Shown here piece after piece: positions 1 to 9,087 of a stretch of DNA of 64,000 bases. Numbering within the stretch: position 1 is the stretch's first letter; each line of letters starts with the position of its first letter. Origin of the DNA: M3007 sp031425035. GTDB lineage: Bacteria; Bacteroidota; Bacteroidia; Chitinophagales; Saprospiraceae. A model generated the notes under the pieces. The model was not told the origin of the DNA and did not search any database. It worked only from the letters and a program-made list of their open reading frames with translations. A program made the translations under genes and the position numbers. The stretch spans positions 17,842 through 81,841 of the forward strand of contig JANPIN010000106.1 in NCBI GenBank assembly GCA_031425035.1. Direction: 5' to 3'.

Positions 1-795
1 GGGCAGCCGCAGCCAGTCATCCAGTCCGGCCCGATTGATGTCTACCGGACCTTTGACCGCCCACTTTTTTTCGGGAAAGGTTGCTCCGCCTACAAAGGCT
101 GCCGGGCGTTCTATCGATGAACCTGCTATTACCCCAATATTTATAAAAGGCTGTAAACGATCAAAATCCTCCTCTTCAAGGCTGTAGATCTTGCCAAAAT
201 CCTCGGGTTTGCGAAATTTTCCGCCTTTACTGCGGTAGTTCATAATCCCCTTTATCGTGCGCGCCGGCAAACCCAGCCGCTGTAGGTCGGTTTCGGAAAC
301 CAGATTGGGATCGAAAGCAAATGACTCGGCAGCAGTAGTTGGCGCAGCTTGTTTTTCTGCTACCGACCGATCCGGTATACCCCCTATTTGGATCCACGGC
401 TCTAAACGTTCAAAGTCCGCCGTAGCCAGGCTATAAATTTTTTTCAAATCTTCCGGTTTACGAAAATGGCCGCCTTTGTTGCGATAATTACAAATGACGC
501 CGGCTACTTTTTCGGATAAACCCAGGCGCATAAAATCTTCCTGCGAGGCCGTATTGGGATCAAATTCAAACAGTTCGCCTTTTTGGCCACTCGCCGCCGT
601 TTTATCAACAGTCATTCCCGAACGGAAAGCCTGTACATCGGCCTGAAACTGGGTAAAATCGGTGGTCGTCTCCGGACGTAACCAGTGCATAATTTCCGGC
701 GCCAGGTATACCAGGCCACAAATGATTAACAGGGCAATTGTGCCCGCGCGTTCAGCACGGGAAAAATGGAGGATTTGCAAAAGGAAGCGTTTCAT
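1..795 (-). CDS. Helix-hairpin-helix protein, ComEA-like (3' end cut by window edge)
   Basis: The frame runs from the ATG at 795 to the window edge, giving 265 residues. It starts MKRFLLQILHFSRAERAG, has one membrane segment at about residues 17-33, and then a periplasmic part with repeated helix-hairpin-helix units. Two complete units begin near residues 78 and 163, each with the pattern FDPN..S..D..RLGL, NYR.KGG.FRKPED, KIYSL. A third begins (DINRAGLDDWLRLP) where the sequence ends. ComEA-type HhH domains bind DNA non-specifically. The gene starts 30 bases after the stop of the comEC-like gene and is probably cotranscribed with it, so a role in DNA uptake is the natural inference. General HhH membrane proteins of Bacteroidota also look like this, so the exact role is uncertain. 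Confidence 0.8.
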   Translation of the reverse strand, partial: MKRFLLQILHFSRAERAGTIALLIICGLVYLAPEIMHWLRPETTTDFTQFQADVQAFRSGMTVDKTAASGQKGELFEFDPNTASQEDFMRLGLSEKVAGVICNYRNKGGHFRKPEDLKKIYSLATADFERLEPWIQIGGIPDRSVAEKQAAPTTAAESFAFDPNLVSETDLQRLGLPARTIKGIMNYRSKGGKFRKPEDFGKIYSLEEEDFDRLQPFINIGVIAGSSIERPAAFVGGATFPEKKWAVKGPVDINRAGLDDWLRLP

Positions 796-825
796 GGGCG
801 AGTTTTTTGAGTGAAAATTCCTAGA

Positions 826-2925
826 TCAATTGTTTTTCCAGATAAAAGCACCTTGCTGACGAATATCATGTCCGTCCAGTCCCAGCGCTAAACACTCCGA
901 TTGCCAGCGTTCGCACTGTTTCCAGGAGTTGGTGCTGTCCCAGATAATGACCGGGCAGGGAAACTGCCGCAGGCATTCCGCTATGGTGATTTTAGGATTG
1001 TTGGAAAGTAAAATGAAGTCCACCGGCATGGGCGGGGAAGAGGCATTATTCAACCAGCGGGCCTGATCGATGATGACCATTTTTTTGCCAGAAAACAGCA
1101 GGAAAGGTGGGTAGAAACAGCAGTTATCGGTTTGAAGAATGCTGTCCCTGTTCAACGGTTCCGTAGAAAGCGAGCGCATACCCAAGGCCCAGCGATTCGG
1201 TTGCGCCGCAAAAACTATTTGCTTTTTGGTCAAACTATCCGCCAGGGAGAACACCGTAGTCCCATCGAAAATATCCAGCAGCCTCCGTTTGGACAGGGAA
1301 TATATGACCAGCTCCTGTTGTTTCTCCTGGCCATAACTGCGCGCCAAACGGCAAAAACCTAGTACCGTGAAAACCCCTAGTGCCGCTACGGCCCACTTTA
1401 GTTGCCGGGTCGAAACGGTCGCCGCCAAAAAAGCAACCAGCACGTACAGCAGTGCGGTTGCCCAGGCCGGCAGCCAAATACCCCCGATCACGCTGCCCGG
1501 CAAATGCTGAATAAAAAACACCACCTGATTCATTCCCCACACCAAATAATACAGAAGAAACCCCAGGCCGTTCGCCAGCCCATGCCACAGCGGATCCAGC
1601 ACCACCAGCGCCGCACCGCCCGCTAAAAAGATGGCGCCCCCCAACACGACGACCCAGCCAGCCAGCCAGAAATACACCGGAAACTGGTGAAAAAAGAAGA
1701 GCGAAAGTGGTAAAGTGCCCAGTTGGGCCGCAAAACCGATGAGAAAAATACTGCGGAACTCCCCCAGCGGTTTTGGCCAGTCCGGCATCCATTTATTGAA
1801 ATATGGATAGAAGTAGACCATTCCCGCCACCGCCGCATAAGAAAGCTGGAAGCCGGCATTGAATAATAAATAGGGATTGTACACGAGGAGTCCGCAGGCA
1901 GATAACGCCAGGATGTTCCAGATGGAAGCATTGCGAAAAATGAGTTTGCCCAGCAAAAATAGGCTGAACATGACCGATGCCCGCAACACCGAAGCCGTCG
2001 CACCGGTCAAAAAAGTGAAGGACCAAATACCCAGCAGCGCCAGCAGGGTTTCGATTAATTTTCCGAAACGACCCCGCAGCGGCAAACGGCTCAGGAAAAA
2101 CATGATGCCGACATAAATCATCCCCACATGCGTCCCCGAAACCGCCAGCGCATGCATCGACCCGGTTTCCGCATACGCAGAACGCAGGTCTTCCGACAAG
2201 TCATCGGTATAACCCACCAGCAGCGCCGAAGCCACCGCATACTCATCCTGGGTGGAAAAGTGTTCCCGTAGCAATGCCAGCAAACGATCCCGACAACCAT
2301 ACGCGAGCCGCCAAAGCGCAAACCCATGTCCCGTCGATAAATGAATCAGGGAATCCGGTTTTACAAAGGCTTGAAAATGAATATTTTGGAAATGTAAATA
2401 CCGGCTATAATCGAAAGCATACGGATTTTTAGGCGGCTCCGTCGGACGTATAGTCGTGCAAATGCCGAGTCGATCCCCATAGTGCAGACTATCGCTTTGC
2501 TCCGTTATATCCAGAAAAAGAAGCAGGTGACCGGTATAAGGTAAGAGCGAATCCGGCGCCGTCCCAATGGCCTCGACCTGCAATGGCACTTTCAACTTAC
2601 TGCCCCGCGAAGGCGCCTCACAAATAGTGCCCACCAGATAATGGGCCTGCGGAACGCTGCCGGCAAAATGTCCGTCCTGCCGCAGCTCATTAAACTGCTC
2701 CACGTGGAACCATCCGAAACCGAACAGCCAGGTACTGAACAACAGCCCATACACCCAGCGAAAACGATAGGGAAAAGACCAGCCGGCCAGCAAAAAAAGA
2801 AGAGGAGCGGAACCGATCAAAAAAGCGCCCAACCAGGGCAGGTGCAGATCGTAACAACCGCCAATGCCTAAAGCAATAGCGAAAGGACCCAGGAGTCGTA
2901 GGTAGGGGGCGGCACGGGCGGTCAT
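826..2925 (-). CDS. comEC: ComEC/Rec2 family DNA-uptake channel protein
   Basis: A 699-residue polytopic membrane protein. Several hydrophobic helices at the N-terminus are followed by a soluble OB-like segment (about residues 90-200), then the competence domain with the signature HALAVSGTHVG near residue 257 and a string of membrane helices to about residue 530. The C-terminal 150 residues occupy the place of the metallo-beta-lactamase-like domain of longer ComEC proteins. They lack its histidine/aspartate metal motif, leaving only a fragment such as VDFILLSNNPKI. ComEC forms the inner-membrane channel through which single-stranded DNA enters during natural transformation. The downstream HhH gene supports this role. 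The family call is firm; whether the strain is competent cannot be read from here. Confidence 0.9.
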   Translation of the reverse strand: MTARAAPYLRLLGPFAIALGIGGCYDLHLPWLGAFLIGSAPLLFLLAGWSFPYRFRWVYGLLFSTWLFGFGWFHVEQFNELRQDGHFAGSVPQAHYLVGTICEAPSRGSKLKVPLQVEAIGTAPDSLLPYTGHLLLFLDITEQSDSLHYGDRLGICTTIRPTEPPKNPYAFDYSRYLHFQNIHFQAFVKPDSLIHLSTGHGFALWRLAYGCRDRLLALLREHFSTQDEYAVASALLVGYTDDLSEDLRSAYAETGSMHALAVSGTHVGMIYVGIMFFLSRLPLRGRFGKLIETLLALLGIWSFTFLTGATASVLRASVMFSLFLLGKLIFRNASIWNILALSACGLLVYNPYLLFNAGFQLSYAAVAGMVYFYPYFNKWMPDWPKPLGEFRSIFLIGFAAQLGTLPLSLFFFHQFPVYFWLAGWVVVLGGAIFLAGGAALVVLDPLWHGLANGLGFLLYYLVWGMNQVVFFIQHLPGSVIGGIWLPAWATALLYVLVAFLAATVSTRQLKWAVAALGVFTVLGFCRLARSYGQEKQQELVIYSLSKRRLLDIFDGTTVFSLADSLTKKQIVFAAQPNRWALGMRSLSTEPLNRDSILQTDNCCFYPPFLLFSGKKMVIIDQARWLNNASSPPMPVDFILLSNNPKITIAECLRQFPCPVIIWDSTNSWKQCERWQSECLALGLDGHDIRQQGAFIWKNN
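2696..2711. other. parS-like sequence inside comEC
   Basis: TGCTCCACGTGGAACC has two mismatches to TGTTCCACGTGGAACA and keeps the central CCACGTGG core. It lies on the other side of the candidate origin from the two better sites. Because it is within coding sequence, chance is possible. Confidence 0.35.
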
Positions 2926-3042
2926 GGGAAAAAACAGGCTAGAGGGTTAACTCAACTGTTTTTCCAGAATTTCCGCCGCTAAAATACGGGGTTTTACTTA
3001 CCAGCCACTATACAAATGCCGTAATTGGCAAAAAAGCAAAAT

Positions 3043-4158
3043 TTACATGTCGTAGGTCAACTCCACCACCTGGCTATCCATCTTACTTTGGCAGGTCAGG
3101 ATATAGCCGTCTTTGACTTCATCTTCGTCGAGGGCATAACAAACGTCCATTTTGACCTTTCCACTGATGACTTTCGCCATGCAGGTCGAACAGGCGCCGG
3201 CCGTGCAGGAATAAGGCGGATCAAATTTTTCCTTGACCAGCACGTCCAGAATAGTGGCGCCTTCCGGCATCGGCAACTCGATACGCTCGCCTTTCAAATG
3301 TACAATTATACGTTTGCCTCCATCGCCGGCCGGACCAAGGTCCGCTATGTCGCCAGGTATATGGTTCGCGTTTACAAAATGCTCCGTATGAATGAGTTTG
3401 ACGGGCACGCCACGATTTACCAGCGCTTCTTTCACGTCGTCGGCCATGTTACCGGGCCCACAGACATAGTATTGGCAGTCGTCTTCCGGACCCCGCGCCA
3501 TGTTATCATCTAAAAATACGTTGGCGGCCTGCGGGGCGATCCGGCCGGTTTTTCCGTTCCAGTTGGTGGTCGCCCTTTTAAACATGCCGAATAAGCCGCC
3601 GCTGCCGCCTTCTTTTTTCGGCTGACTCAGCACGTGCTCCACCAGCAACTGCCCGTCATAGCGTTCGGTCAGGCGATCCAGCTCCTCGCGGAAAATTATG
3701 CTTTCCTCATTTCGGCTGCCATACAACAGGAAAACCGAACTCATGGGTTCGCCTTCCAAAATGGTTTTCAAAATCGACATGAGGGGGGTAATACCGCTGC
3801 CCGCACCAAACAGGTAGTAGGTCCGCCGTTTTTCAGGGTGCAGGGTGTTGTAGAAACGACCGTCCGGCGCGGCTACCTCCAGGGTGTCGCCTGCTTTTAT
3901 GTCATCGTGTAAATAGGTAGACACCCGACCGTCCGGAACTTTTTTTACCGTTACCGCCAGTTTTTTTTCCAGCGGGCTGGACGACATGGAATAGGAACGC
4001 CGCAACTCCTGACCATTTAACTGAAGCCGCAAGGTGATATATTGGCCCTGTTGATAGACAAATAGGTCCTGTAATTCTACTGGTATATCAAATTCAAGGG
4101 TCACCGCATCGGCGGTTTCCCGAATCACTTGCTTAATTTTGAGCGGGTAAAAATCCAT
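3043..4158 (-). CDS. FAD/NAD(P)-binding reductase with C-terminal 2Fe-2S ferredoxin domain (PaaE/PaaK-like)
   Basis: A 371-residue flavin and iron-sulfur reductase. The N-terminal FAD domain carries RSYSMSS near residue 54, the NAD(P) domain carries GAGSGITPL near residue 117, and the C-terminal plant-type ferredoxin domain carries CTAGACSTC near residue 317 with a fourth cysteine (LTCQSK) near residue 355. This is the layout of phenylacetyl-CoA epoxidase reductase PaaE and related oxygenase reductases, which pass electrons from NAD(P)H to a di-iron oxygenase. No paaABCD genes lie nearby. The divergent neighbour at 4320 is a di-iron AlkB hydroxylase, so this protein may be its electron donor; that partnership is inference. 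Confidence 0.9.
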   Translation of the reverse strand: MDFYPLKIKQVIRETADAVTLEFDIPVELQDLFVYQQGQYITLRLQLNGQELRRSYSMSSSPLEKKLAVTVKKVPDGRVSTYLHDDIKAGDTLEVAAPDGRFYNTLHPEKRRTYYLFGAGSGITPLMSILKTILEGEPMSSVFLLYGSRNEESIIFREELDRLTERYDGQLLVEHVLSQPKKEGGSGGLFGMFKRATTNWNGKTGRIAPQAANVFLDDNMARGPEDDCQYYVCGPGNMADDVKEALVNRGVPVKLIHTEHFVNANHIPGDIADLGPAGDGGKRIIVHLKGERIELPMPEGATILDVLVKEKFDPPYSCTAGACSTCMAKVISGKVKMDVCYALDEDEVKDGYILTCQSKMDSQVVELTYDM

Positions 4159-4186
4159 AGATCAGAGCTGTGCAAACCGTTTGAAA

Positions 4187-4249
4187 ACGTACTTTCTTCT
4201 TTTCACGCCACTTTCGAAGCCGCTTGAAAAAAGACGCGCAAAAGTACGT
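4187..4249. repeat. 9-bp inverted repeat in the divergent reductase/alkB promoter region
   Basis: ACGTACTTT at 4187-4195 is repeated as its exact reverse complement AAAGTACGT at 4241-4249. A minus-strand TACTTTTG (-7 type box, 4239-4246) overlaps the right arm. The position between two divergent genes suggests a regulator site, but no regulator is identified. Confidence 0.4.
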
Positions 4250-4319
4250 CTCCAAAACGAAACAGGTTTTGATAAGTTCTTGAAATAGCCCGTTTAAATG
4301 AAAGTCTAATGTTTTAAAA

Positions 4320-5357
4320 ATGAAAGATTTAAAATATCTGATTGCCTACGCGCTACCGGGTAGCGCCTTGTTGGCACTCGCCTGGCAAGGTCCCTGGTGC
4401 TGGGCCAGCGTCGGACTGGCTTTTTTCATTTTGCCGGTCATGGAGTTTTTCGCGCCGGTTTCCATAGAAAATGTGCATCCGGAACAAGAGGAACAGCGCA
4501 GCCGGCAACGCCTCTTCGATTGGTTATTATACGCCAATGCCCCGCTGCTTTTCGGTATTGTCGGCTGGTACTTATTGACAATCAGCCATTTACAATTCAC
4601 CGATGCCCTTGGACTGAGCCTCAGTGTCGGCATTGTTGTCGGCGCCAACGGGATCAATGTGGCCCATGAGTTAGGGCACCGATTTACCAAAGGAGAACAA
4701 CTGCTGGCTAAGATCATGCTGTTGCCCGCTTTATACCAGCATTTTTTCATTGAACATAATCGCGGCCACCATAAACACGTAGCTACCGATAAGGACCCGG
4801 CTACGGCACGTTTCGGAGAAACGGTCTACGCTTTTTGGTTCCGCTCGGTGCTGGGCAGCTGGCAAAATGCCTGGATGCTCGAGCGGGAACGACTGGAAAA
4901 AGCCGGCCTCCACGTCCGTTCCTGGAAAAACGAAATGTTCCGGTTTTCCCTCGCGCAATGTCTGTGGTTACTGGGAATTTTTGCATTTTTGGGTTGGAAA
5001 GCCGGACTGGGCGCCCTGGTTATTGCCCTGGTAGGTTTTCTACTGCTGGAAACCATCAATTATATTGAACACTACGGTTTACAACGCCGGTTGCTGGACT
5101 CGGGTCGCCCGGAACCTGTCACGCCGGCCCACTCCTGGAACAGCAACCACGAACTGGGCCGCATATTTTTGTACGAACTGACGCGCCACAGCGATCACCA
5201 TTTTAAAGCTTCGCGTAAATACCAGATCCTGCGCCATACCGATCAGAGCCCGCAACTGCCTTTCGGATATCCTACCAGCGTGCTGCTGGCCCTGATGCCG
5301 CCCATCTGGTTTGCCGTGATGAACCCGCGGGCGCGACCACTGCATACTACACCATAA
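4320..5357 (+). CDS. alkB: AlkB-type membrane di-iron monooxygenase (alkane 1-monooxygenase family)
   Basis: A 345-residue membrane protein with all the histidine boxes of the AlkB family: HELGH near residue 116, EHNRGHHKHVAT near residue 144, NYIEHYG near residue 245 and RHSDHH near residue 290. Hydrophobic helices come before and between the boxes. AlkB enzymes insert oxygen at the terminal carbon of medium-chain alkanes or related chains, using electrons normally delivered by rubredoxin and its reductase. No rubredoxin gene is seen in the window; the divergent FAD/2Fe-2S reductase at 3043-4158 is a candidate donor. The match of every box makes the family call firm, while the true substrate (alkane, fatty acyl chain or other lipid) is open. 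recG starts 17 bases downstream. Confidence 0.88.
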   Translation: MKDLKYLIAYALPGSALLALAWQGPWCWASVGLAFFILPVMEFFAPVSIENVHPEQEEQRSRQRLFDWLLYANAPLLFGIVGWYLLTISHLQFTDALGLSLSVGIVVGANGINVAHELGHRFTKGEQLLAKIMLLPALYQHFFIEHNRGHHKHVATDKDPATARFGETVYAFWFRSVLGSWQNAWMLERERLEKAGLHVRSWKNEMFRFSLAQCLWLLGIFAFLGWKAGLGALVIALVGFLLLETINYIEHYGLQRRLLDSGRPEPVTPAHSWNSNHELGRIFLYELTRHSDHHFKASRKYQILRHTDQSPQLPFGYPTSVLLALMPPIWFAVMNPRARPLHTTP

Positions 5358-5374
5358 AACCACCTTAGTTTTTC

Positions 5375-7477
5375 ATGAATCTGGATGCCAATATTGAGTT
5401 TTTGAAAGGGGTCGGGCCCCAGCGGGCAGACGTGCTAAAAAAGGAACTGGGCATTTTTACCTGCCGCGACCTGCTGTTCCATTTTCCTTTCCGCTATATT
5501 GACCGTACCCGTTTTCACCGCATCCGCGACGTACAAACGGAAGGGGAACAAGTGCAGCTCCGCGGGATTCTGCGCAAACTTGAAACGGTAGGCGAAGGCC
5601 GCGCAAAACGTTTGGTCGGTAACCTGCGCGATGATACGGGCATGATCGAACTGGTCTGGTTCCAATCCGTGCAATGGATGGAAAAAACGCTGGTCGTCGG
5701 GAAAGAATACATCGTTTTCGGGCGGGTCAATGAATTTAACAGTCGCTTCAGCCTGACCCACCCGGAAATGGAGGAAACGTCGCCGGATAACACCCAAAAA
5801 GCCCGCACTTTCGATCCGGTCTATCCAACTACGGATAAATTAACCCAGAAAGGGCTGGATGCCAGGGGTTTACGTAAACTGATCCGCACTTTGCTGGACG
5901 CCCTGCTGCCGGGTGATCTGCCGGAGACTTTGCCGGACTACCTGCTGGAACAATATAAAATGCTGTCCCGCTGGTCGGCTTTGAATAAACTTCACTTTCC
6001 GGAAAACCAGGCGGAACTGGATGCTGCCACCCGACGCCTGAAATTTGAAGAGCTGTTTTTTCTTCAACTGCGTTTACTCCAGCTCAAGCGGCGACGCAAG
6101 GATTTGATCCGGGGCTTTATTTTTGAAAAAATTGGCGACTATTTCCTTACTTTTTTCAAGGAAAAACTGCCTTTTGAACTGACCGGCGCCCAGAAACGGG
6201 TGCTGAAAGAAATTCGGACCGACCTGGCCACGGGGCAACAAATGAACCGGCTGGTGCAGGGCGATGTGGGCTCGGGTAAAACCGTGGTGGCCCTCATGAC
6301 CATGTTGATGGCTCTCGATAACGGTTTTCAAGCCTGTTTGATGGCGCCCACCGAAATTTTGGCGCAGCAGCATTTTAGCGGCATCAGCGAACTGGTGGGT
6401 GATCTGGGGGTAGAGGTTGGTTATCTTTCCGGCTCGGTAAAAGGTAAAAAACGGGCGGCTATTCTGGAAAAACTGGCCAGCGGCGAACTGCATATTGTCA
6501 TCGGTACCCATGCCCTGATCGAAGACTGGGTCGTTTTCCAAAACCTGGGCCTCTCCGTCATCGACGAACAGCACCGCTTCGGCGTACAACAACGGGCGGC
6601 TTTGTGGAAAAAAAATCCGGTTTATCCACCCCACGTGCTGGTGATGACGGCGACCCCCATTCCCCGCACCCTGGCCATGACGCTATATGGAGATCTGGAC
6701 GTGTCGGTCATCGATGAATTGCCGCCGGGACGAAAACCGATTACGACCATCCATAAAACCGAACATCATCGTATGCGCGTGCAGGGTTTGATGCGCAGTG
6801 AAATAGATCAGGGCCGGCAGATATACGTCGTATTTCCCATGATTGAGGAGACGGAAAATATGGATTTACAAAACCTGATGGCCGGTTTTGAAGCCCTGAG
6901 CCGCGATTTTCCACCACCCAACTACCAGATCAGCATCGTACACGGCAAAATGAAAGCCGCCGATAAGGACTTTGAAATGCAGCGTTTTATCCGCGGGGAA
7001 ACCCAGATCATGGTCGCCACAACGGTAATCGAGGTCGGCGTAAACGTACCCAATGCCTCGGTGATGGTGATTGAAAATGCGGAACGCTTCGGACTTTCCC
7101 AGTTGCACCAGTTGCGGGGTCGGGTGGGCCGGGGCGCCGACCAATCCTACTGCATATTAATGACCGGCTTTAAGCAAAGTCACGACGGCCGCGAACGGAT
7201 CCAGACGATGGTACAAACCACCGACGGCTTCGTTATTGCCGAAGCCGACCTGCGGTTGCGCGGGCCGGGTAACATCGAGGGCACGCAACAAAGCGGCATG
7301 TTACGTTTCCTGCTCGCCGACCTGGCCCGCGACGGACAGGTGCTGGCCGCAGCCCGAAAAATTGCCGCCCAAATTTTAGACGGCGATCCAGCTTTACAAG
7401 CGCCGGAACACCTGCGCCTGAAGCAACATTTAGAAACTGCAGGCAAGGATGCGCGGGTCTGGAGCCGTATTTCCTAG
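5375..7477 (+). CDS. recG: ATP-dependent DNA helicase RecG
   Basis: A 700-residue protein with the N-terminal wedge/OB domain (about residues 55-160), then the SF2 helicase core. Walker A is GDVGSGKT near residue 295, the DExH box is DEQHRFG near residue 396, followed by TATPIPRT, and motif VI is QLRGRVGRG. The C-terminal segment contains DLRLRGPGNIEGTQQSG, a typical RecG region. RecG remodels stalled replication forks and Holliday junctions and removes R-loops. Length and all motifs are normal. It may be cotranscribed with alkB, whose stop lies 17 bases upstream; no functional link is implied. Confidence 0.97.
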   Translation: MNLDANIEFLKGVGPQRADVLKKELGIFTCRDLLFHFPFRYIDRTRFHRIRDVQTEGEQVQLRGILRKLETVGEGRAKRLVGNLRDDTGMIELVWFQSVQWMEKTLVVGKEYIVFGRVNEFNSRFSLTHPEMEETSPDNTQKARTFDPVYPTTDKLTQKGLDARGLRKLIRTLLDALLPGDLPETLPDYLLEQYKMLSRWSALNKLHFPENQAELDAATRRLKFEELFFLQLRLLQLKRRRKDLIRGFIFEKIGDYFLTFFKEKLPFELTGAQKRVLKEIRTDLATGQQMNRLVQGDVGSGKTVVALMTMLMALDNGFQACLMAPTEILAQQHFSGISELVGDLGVEVGYLSGSVKGKKRAAILEKLASGELHIVIGTHALIEDWVVFQNLGLSVIDEQHRFGVQQRAALWKKNPVYPPHVLVMTATPIPRTLAMTLYGDLDVSVIDELPPGRKPITTIHKTEHHRMRVQGLMRSEIDQGRQIYVVFPMIEETENMDLQNLMAGFEALSRDFPPPNYQISIVHGKMKAADKDFEMQRFIRGETQIMVATTVIEVGVNVPNASVMVIENAERFGLSQLHQLRGRVGRGADQSYCILMTGFKQSHDGRERIQTMVQTTDGFVIAEADLRLRGPGNIEGTQQSGMLRFLLADLARDGQVLAAARKIAAQILDGDPALQAPEHLRLKQHLETAGKDARVWSRIS

Positions 7478-7515
7478 CCTTTTCCCTATAGAATTTGAAC
7501 TAAACATACTTTATA

Positions 7516-9078
7516 ATGAAAACACCGCTACTTTCTTCCCTGCGCCAGGCCTTCCAACTCGCGCAAACCGCTGACCCCAAACAAGGCCGCTCGGTCGATC
7601 ATGTACTGGAACAGGCCGAGCAAAACCTGCTGGACCGGCGACAGTTTTTACGGACCGGCGTGCAAGCCAGTGCTTTACTCGGTTTAGGCGGCGCAGCGAT
7701 CGCCAATGACTGGATGCAGCTGATCGGCGGAAAAACGAGACCCCGCATTGCGGTGGTCGGCGCCGGCATGGGCGGTTTAAGTGCGGCTTATTATTTACGG
7801 CAAAAAGGCATAGCGGCAACCATTTTCGAAGCGGATAAACGCGTCGGCGGTCGGATAAAAACGGGTCGCATGTTTGGCGACGGTAAATTATTTACGGAGA
7901 TCGGCGCGGAATTCATTGATACCATTCACACCGATATGCTGCGTTTTGTGCGCATTTTAGGGCTACAGGATAAATTAATGGACGTAGACACCGATGTGTT
8001 AGGGGTGCGCGACGCTTTTTTCATCGAAGGCAAACACCATAGTCTCCGCGAGGTCGTCACCGAACTGAACGGCGCTTATCCGCGTATTGCCCGCCACCAG
8101 GAGCAGGTTTTTGGTTCCCATAGCGCCGAGTTCGACCGCTATTCCATGGCCGAATACATCGAAACCATGGAGGTGAGCACCTGGGTGAAAAAATTATTGA
8201 CCGCCGCTTATCTCGGTGAGAACGGTATGGAAACCGCCCAGCAAAGCGCGGTCAATCTGCTGAGTATTTTACAAACCCAACCGGGTCAGTTTACGCCATT
8301 CGGCGACAGCGACGAACGATTTAAAATTATTGGCGGCAATGAACAAATTCCACTGGGCTTGGCTGCGCTGCTGAAAGATCAACTCCGCCTGGAACATCGG
8401 CTGGTGGCGGTCAAAGAACTTTTGAACGGCAGTGTGCAACTGACTTTCTCGGAAAATGGAACCACCCGCGAAGAAACTTTCGATGCGGTTGTGATGGCTA
8501 TTCCCTTCACCATTCTCAGAAATGTGGAGATTAAAATGGAAATGCCGGCAGTTAAAAGTCAGGTAATCAAGGAATTAGGCTACGGTGCCAACACGAAATT
8601 TATTTTGGAAACTGCAGGCCGGCCCTGGCGCAGTGTGGGCTACCGCGGCTTTCTGTTCAACGAAAGGATCCATAACGGTTGGGATAGCACGCAACTGCAG
8701 TTGGAGAATAAGGGGCCCGGCACCTACACCATATATTACGGCGGCGATCAGGCCCGTAAAGCGGTGCGCGGCACGGAGCAGGAACAACTCACCGCTTGCC
8801 TGCCGGAACTGGAAGGTGCTTTTACGGGTACCCGCCAAAACCTGACCGGTAAAATGGAGTTGGCAACCTGGCCCAGTAATCCGCTCGTCGGCGCCAGCTA
8901 TTCCTGTTTTAGCGTCGGGCAAGTGACTGCCTTCACCGGTGCGGCAGCCGAACCGGTACGGAGCCTATTTTTTGCCGGCGAACATTGCAGCATCGATTAC
9001 TGGGGATTCATGAATGGCGGCGCAGAAAGTGGCCGCAAAACCGCAAAACTGGTCCTGAAAAAAATGCGGGTACGCTGA
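7516..9078 (+). CDS. Flavin-dependent amine oxidase family protein
   Basis: A 520-residue flavoprotein. Near residue 42 is DRRQFLRTG followed by a hydrophobic alanine/leucine/glycine stretch, which resembles a twin-arginine export signal placed after an unusually long N-terminal region. The FAD fingerprint RIAVVGAGMGGLSAAYYL begins near residue 76, followed by FEADKRVGGRI. The C-terminal flavin motif is FAGEHCSIDYWGFMNGG with GRKTA after it. This is the monoamine-oxidase/phytoene-desaturase-like superfamily. It would oxidise an amine or a similar substrate and, if the signal is real, act outside the cytoplasm. The substrate cannot be told from the sequence. It stands 38 bases after recG. Confidence 0.85.
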   Translation: MKTPLLSSLRQAFQLAQTADPKQGRSVDHVLEQAEQNLLDRRQFLRTGVQASALLGLGGAAIANDWMQLIGGKTRPRIAVVGAGMGGLSAAYYLRQKGIAATIFEADKRVGGRIKTGRMFGDGKLFTEIGAEFIDTIHTDMLRFVRILGLQDKLMDVDTDVLGVRDAFFIEGKHHSLREVVTELNGAYPRIARHQEQVFGSHSAEFDRYSMAEYIETMEVSTWVKKLLTAAYLGENGMETAQQSAVNLLSILQTQPGQFTPFGDSDERFKIIGGNEQIPLGLAALLKDQLRLEHRLVAVKELLNGSVQLTFSENGTTREETFDAVVMAIPFTILRNVEIKMEMPAVKSQVIKELGYGANTKFILETAGRPWRSVGYRGFLFNERIHNGWDSTQLQLENKGPGTYTIYYGGDQARKAVRGTEQEQLTACLPELEGAFTGTRQNLTGKMELATWPSNPLVGASYSCFSVGQVTAFTGAAAEPVRSLFFAGEHCSIDYWGFMNGGAESGRKTAKLVLKKMRVR

Positions 9079-9087
9079 GAAACTGTT

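Noticed and set aside
1235..1792. 185-residue minus-strand frame within comEC
   Set aside because: Out-of-frame shadow of the comEC coding sequence, typical of this GC-rich genome.
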